The position numbers were made by a program, and so were the translations under genes. 64,000 nucleotides of DNA from Spirochaetia bacterium (lineage in GTDB: Bacteria > Spirochaetota > Spirochaetia > Treponematales > Treponemataceae), in the NCBI GenBank assembly GCA_900769985.1, contig CAAGIS010000154.1, positions 1 through 64,000 on the forward strand, written 5' to 3'. The stretch's first letter is position 1; the number at the start of each line of letters is the position of its first letter. The notes beneath the pieces were generated by a model. That model had not been told where the DNA came from. It was given only the letters and a program-made list of their open reading frames with translations, and ran no database searches. Of the stretch, positions 61,546-64,000 are shown piece after piece.

Positions 61546-61574
61546 AAGGTTGCCTGCCGTGGCAACCTTTTTTT
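61546..61574 (+). terminator. Terminator-like hairpin between tRNA-Gln and tRNA-Glu
   Basis: AAGGTTGCC (61546-61554), loop TGCCGT, GGCAACCTT (61561-61569), T5. It would separate the two tRNA transcripts, at least partly. Confidence 0.85.
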
Positions 61575-61591
61575 ATTAAGATTGAATTTTT

Positions 61592-61663
61592 GGTCCCTTC
61601 GTCTATCGGCTAGGACGTGACCCTCTCAAGGTCGAAAGACGGGTTCAACTCCCGTAGGGACCG
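61592..61663 (+). tRNA. tRNA-Glu (CTC)
   Basis: 72 nt. Acceptor GGTCCCT (61592-61598) and AGGGACC (61656-61662), discriminator G; loop CTCTCAA gives anticodon CTC. D loop and T arm (ACGGG-TTCAACT-CCCGT) normal. CCA not encoded. The 3' end lies 6 bp from the stop of the convergent methyltransferase gene. Confidence 0.93.
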
Positions 61664-61668
61664 CATCT

Positions 61669-62397
61669 TTATTTTTCTGCAAGAACCGTAAAATCGTTTT
61701 CAAGATAATCATCAATTATCCTTACAGACTTTGCACCGGCATCCTTTGCAAAACTGGATACATGCTTCGGATTATAATAAAAATACGGGCTTTCTTTATC
61801 TGACGAACGTTCATTAAGCATGGAACAGACAAAACCGCTTTTTCCCAATTCCATAAACCGCACAAAAGCTTTTTTCAAAAACTCAAAATTATTTCCCAGA
61901 TTCAAATTAAAAATCCCCGAAGCATAAATCCAGTCAAAACCAGCACTACTTTCTTCTAAAGCAGAAAAATCAAGCGCATTAACAAAATCGTCAGCAAACA
62001 CATCTGCCGTTAAAAATCTGACAGTCGATTTATTTTCTGCAGGAAGTTTAAGCCCGTTTTCCCTCAAAATCTCAAGCTGCCCTTTTGCAGTTTCTATCAT
62101 TCGCTCTGAAATATCAATCCCGACATAATTTACAGAAAGCCCCAGCCCGCTCGTCAAAAAATGGAACAAATCGCCAAGCCCGCAGCCGACATCAAGAACA
62201 GCCTTTCCGTTCAAATCAACATTTTTCGCAAACGCGGCAAACCGTGCATACTGCGCCTGACGGCTTTCCCAGCCGAGAATTTTATAATTGTCAGCATTTA
62301 TATTTGATTTTGCTGCCTTACTCAATGCATCGTGAAGTTTTTCCAGTTCCTTAAAATTTTTTTCGTAATACGAATTTATTTTTGCAATTTTATTCAT
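61669..62397 (-). CDS. Class I SAM-dependent methyltransferase
   Basis: 242 residues. SAM loop VLDVGCGLGDLFHFL (motif I), acidic end of strand 2 YVGIDISERMI, LTADVFADD, and GFDWIYASGIFNL. The C-terminal half ends with YYNPKHVSSFAKDAGAKSVRIIDDYLENDFTVLAEK, typical of family methyltransferase_25-like proteins in anaerobes. Substrate unknown. Single leftward gene; its start region is AT-rich with no clear SD. Confidence 0.85.
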   Translation of the reverse strand: MNKIAKINSYYEKNFKELEKLHDALSKAAKSNINADNYKILGWESRQAQYARFAAFAKNVDLNGKAVLDVGCGLGDLFHFLTSGLGLSVNYVGIDISERMIETAKGQLEILRENGLKLPAENKSTVRFLTADVFADDFVNALDFSALEESSAGFDWIYASGIFNLNLGNNFEFLKKAFVRFMELGKSGFVCSMLNERSSDKESPYFYYNPKHVSSFAKDAGAKSVRIIDDYLENDFTVLAEK

Positions 62398-62700
62398 AAT
62401 CTAAAAATTTCCTGATTAATTTTATCACAAATAAAAAATTATGGCAGTAATTATCCAAAATTTCTCAAGCATATCAAAAATCCCGTTTAAATCAAATTGA
62501 ACTTAACGCACAAAACTATCCACTTTTTCCCTCCAAAAACTGCGCATCGTATCAAATTGACACAATTTCCTGTCCATATTTGACACAAACTCCCGTTTTT
62601 ACTCACCTCAATTTTTTAATCCCGTCTCCCCTTCAAATACACTTCCCAAAATACCGCAAAAAGCACCTCTTTTTCACATTTTTCCCAACTTTTTCCTCTC
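62398..62700 (+). promoter_or_regulatory. Possible activator-site region upstream of the hsp20 sigma-54 promoter
   Basis: No gene. G-poor on the plus strand. Repeated words: ATCAAATTGA at 62491-62500 and 62551-62560, and TTGACACAA at 62557-62565 and 62580-62588 (23 bp apart). They lie about 125-220 bp upstream of the sigma-54 promoter, the usual range for enhancer-binding proteins. A function is inferred from position only. Confidence 0.4.
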
Positions 62701-62710
62701 TCACAAAAAG

Positions 62711-62727
62711 TTGGCACGCTTTTTGCT
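62711..62727 (+). promoter_or_regulatory. Sigma-54 (RpoN) promoter of hsp20
   Basis: TTGGCACG (62711-62718), 4 bp, TTGC (62723-62726): GG at -24 and GC at -12 with exactly 10 bp between them, matching the RpoN consensus at all key positions. No sigma-70 boxes compete. Predicted start about 62737-62739, giving a leader of about 230 nt. Confidence 0.85.
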
Positions 62728-62739
62728 ATATTAATTAAT

Positions 62740-62963
62740 GTAAGGCAAAACACCTTACAAAAACTAAAAACAACGAAAGCAAAAGCTTTCGAAAACATTT
62801 ATAGGAGAGTGCAATAAAAACTTTGCCTAAAACAGCGTCAAAGTTTTTATTCACAAGTTCGCGTTGCGAACTTCCTTATTAACTGTCGCTTTTCATTTCA
62901 TTGCAAAGCGACTTAAAAAGTCAATCGATTGTTGAAACAATCTTCTTGACTTTTTACAGGAGA
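62740..62963 (+). promoter_or_regulatory. Hairpin-array 5' leader of hsp20
   Basis: Six consecutive hairpins fill the leader: H1 GTAAGG/CCTTAC (62740/62753); H2 CGAAAGC/GCTTTCG with AAAA loop (62774/62785); H3 AAAAACTTTG/CAAAGTTTTT (62816/62839); H4 AAGTTCGC/GCGAACTT with GTT loop (62855/62866); H5 GTCGCTTT/AAAGCGAC (62885/62905); H6 AAAAAGTCAA/TTGACTTTTT (62915/62946) with an inner GATTGT/ACAATC (62927/62937). The SD ACAGGAGA (62956-62963) follows H6 at once. AGGAGAG also occurs at 62803-62809. No ORF over 25 codons is convincing. Candidates: thermosensor or mRNA stabiliser. Confidence 0.8.
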
Positions 62964-62969
62964 TACATT

Positions 62970-63407
62970 ATGAACGAACTTTCACTTTTTAATTCACTTT
63001 TCAACGGCGCATTTGACAATCAGATGCAGGATTTTGGCTTTGGAACAGGAATGTCAGTTCCAAAAGTTGACGTAACACAAAATGACGATTCATATAAACT
63101 GGAAATGGATTTGCCGGGACGTACAGAAAAAGACGTAAATCTTGAACTTGACCACAACGTTTTGACAATTTCATCAGTAAAAGAAGAAGTCAAAGAAACA
63201 GACGAAAAAAACAGCAAAAAAGACGAAAAGAACAAGCAGAAATGGCTTATCAAAGAACGCCGTACAAGCAGCTTTACACGCCGCTTTACTCTGCCAGATG
63301 ACATCGATGCAGAAAAAGTTGCAGCTACCTTCAAAAACGGAGTTCTCAACGTAGTAATTCCGCGCAAAGCATTGGCCGCTCCAAAACGCATTGCAATTAC
63401 TGCATAA
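62970..63407 (+). CDS. hsp20: Small heat-shock protein (Hsp20/alpha-crystallin)
   Basis: 145 residues. An ATP-independent holdase that binds unfolding proteins. Alpha-crystallin domain about residues 30-135: SVPKVDVTQNDDSYKLEMDLPGRTEKDVNLELDHNVLTIS, a Lys/Glu-rich insertion (VKEEVKETDEKNSKKDEKNKQK), SFTRRFTLPDDIDAEKVAATFKNGVLNVVIPR (signature GVL) and a C-terminal IAI (I-x-I) tail used in oligomer assembly. Start 62970 follows ACAGGAGA; an upstream start at 62901 would lie inside the hairpin leader. The sigma-54 promoter and structured leader imply regulation by a specific activator rather than by heat-shock sigma. Confidence 0.94.
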   Translation: MNELSLFNSLFNGAFDNQMQDFGFGTGMSVPKVDVTQNDDSYKLEMDLPGRTEKDVNLELDHNVLTISSVKEEVKETDEKNSKKDEKNKQKWLIKERRTSSFTRRFTLPDDIDAEKVAATFKNGVLNVVIPRKALAAPKRIAITA

Positions 63408-63411
63408 CACA

Positions 63412-63447
63412 AAAAAGGGAAAAGGCAAAACCTTTTCCCTTTTTTTT
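63412..63447 (+). terminator. Terminator of hsp20
   Basis: AAAAAAGGGAAAAGG (63412-63426), loop CAAAA, CCTTTTCCCTTTTTTTT. May also serve rlpA on the other strand. Confidence 0.92.
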
Positions 63448-63458
63448 CAGTATCGTTT

Positions 63459-64000
63459 CTATTTTATTTTCCGTTCCCTGACGACAATATCAGTAAATCC
63501 GCTTTTACAAAGCAAATCAATCGTATTATTTACATCAGGACTTTCTACAGCCCTCAATACCACGCGCACAACAGTCGACGTATTCTGCAAAACTACATTT
63601 TCAAAACCGGCCTTCTTCACTTTCCGCGCAAAAACAAGCGCATTCTCCTTCATCGAAAAAGCCCCGACCTGAATATCCCACAGTTTCCCCTGTTCACGCT
63701 TTACGCTTTTTATCTGTTCAATTTTAGCCACAACACTTCCACTTCCCACAGTCTGATTATCAGACTGACTTGAAGCCTGTCCTTTTTTTACAGAAACAAC
63801 CGTAAAAGGTATCCCTGCCATCTGGCAAGCCTTTTTCGCCGTCTGAATACTTTCTTTTGTGTATGCCCCAAGCGAAACGATTTCAAGCCTGACTTTCGCA
63901 GTTCCGCTTCCAATCATTCCAAGCTTGCTTGCAGCCCCTTTTGACAAATCAATTTCCCGGTCAGCAACAAACGGACCTCTGTCATTCACCCTAACCTGAA
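63459..64000 (-). CDS. rlpA: RlpA-like septal ring lytic transglycosylase, 3' part (SPOR domain), cut by window end
   Basis: The 5' part lies beyond the window. The visible start reads VRVNDRGPFVADREIDLSKGAASKLGMIGSGTAKVRLEIV, the conserved core of the RlpA double-psi barrel, with the catalytic Asp in NDRGPF. A linker about 50 residues long with Ser/Gln-rich repeats leads to a C-terminal SPOR domain (WDIQVGAFSMKENALVFARKVKKAGFENVVLQN-type), which binds denuded glycan at the septum. A GTG codon at 63989 is internal, not the start, since RVNDRGP needs upstream residues. Function: cleavage of denuded glycan during daughter-cell separation. Confidence 0.92.
   Translation of the reverse strand, partial: QVRVNDRGPFVADREIDLSKGAASKLGMIGSGTAKVRLEIVSLGAYTKESIQTAKKACQMAGIPFTVVSVKKGQASSQSDNQTVGSGSVVAKIEQIKSVKREQGKLWDIQVGAFSMKENALVFARKVKKAGFENVVLQNTSTVVRVVLRAVESPDVNNTIDLLCKSGFTDIVVRERKIK

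Noticed and set aside
62823..62882. 20-codon leader peptide (TTG start) in the hsp20 leader
   Set aside because: AGGAGAG is 13 nt upstream, too far, and the frame is fully explained by the hairpins. Worth remembering but not supported as a gene.
62901..62969. Upstream start for hsp20
   Set aside because: Lies inside hairpins H5/H6 and lacks an SD, while 62970 has ACAGGAGA and the family N-terminus.

Overview
The window reads as a chromosomal segment of a saccharolytic Treponema-like spirochaete. Base composition is AT-rich. Lipoproteins carry loose spirochaetal lipoboxes (SFFSC, LFFGC). The alanyl-tRNA synthetase is short and lacks the C-terminal C-Ala domain, and MurA has Asp in place of the fosfomycin-target Cys. 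Starch, xylan/arabinan and glycerol genes suggest a gut commensal rather than a pathogen; genus-level assignment is inference. No phage, transposase, cas gene or CRISPR array was seen.

Layout. 1-490 holds a leftward promoter for something outside the window and the leader of a solitary groES. 820-8755 is a leftward housekeeping block (pepT, murA, alaS, SurA-like chaperone, nusB, TPR lipoprotein). 8889-10199 is a threonine-synthase-like protein that has lost the PLP lysine. 10279-16112 is an alpha-glucan pair (GH13 giant with a histone-like Lys tail, plus malQ). 16267-19931 is argH with an amino-acid ABC importer lacking its ATPase and an archaeal-type UMP kinase. 20356-25680 is a five-gene operon (D-amino-acid transaminase, DUF4392 and DUF1445 halves of D-glutamate cyclase, a PxpB-PxpC fusion, PxpA) that looks like a D-glutamate/5-oxoproline route. 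A complete branched-chain-type amino-acid importer (livJHMGF) and a TRIC-type channel follow to 31547. Then come a LacI-like sensor fused to GGDEF, ilvB, an acyltransferase with glpK, MATE, an SGNH hydrolase behind an XRE regulator remnant, tcdA, SIMPL, tRNA-Cys and nudC. 44366-45664 is a HisA-HisI-HisE fusion, followed by gdhA, an SPFH protein, a serine hydrolase and an ABC exporter whose Walker A segment is missing. 51525-58457 holds a MocA-type oxidoreductase, Ste24 protease, OmpA protein, GNAT, an inverted MCP-Cache protein, a solitary DNA methyltransferase and acylphosphatase. The right end has GH43, three tRNA genes, a DUF4143 ATPase, a methyltransferase, hsp20 and the 3' part of rlpA.

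The most striking non-coding element is the hsp20 control region (62490-62970): a consensus sigma-54 promoter, upstream repeated motifs that could be activator sites, and a leader of about 230 nt made almost entirely of six successive perfect or near-perfect hairpins ending at the Shine-Dalgarno sequence. Two dispersed repeat families were found: a hairpin element with GGAA-xxx-CTGA arms (six copies, several starting at a stop codon), and a unit of about 93 bp carrying a hairpin whose stem differs between copies yet stays paired (19965-20200 and 43945-44335).

The main candidates for new biology are the D-glutamate cyclase/oxoprolinase operon, the hairpin-array leader of hsp20, and several apparent lesions or rewirings in enzymes (ThrC K107R, the P-loop-less exporter, the triple His fusion, the reversed MCP-Cache). 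All functional statements come from reading the sequence; no searches were run.
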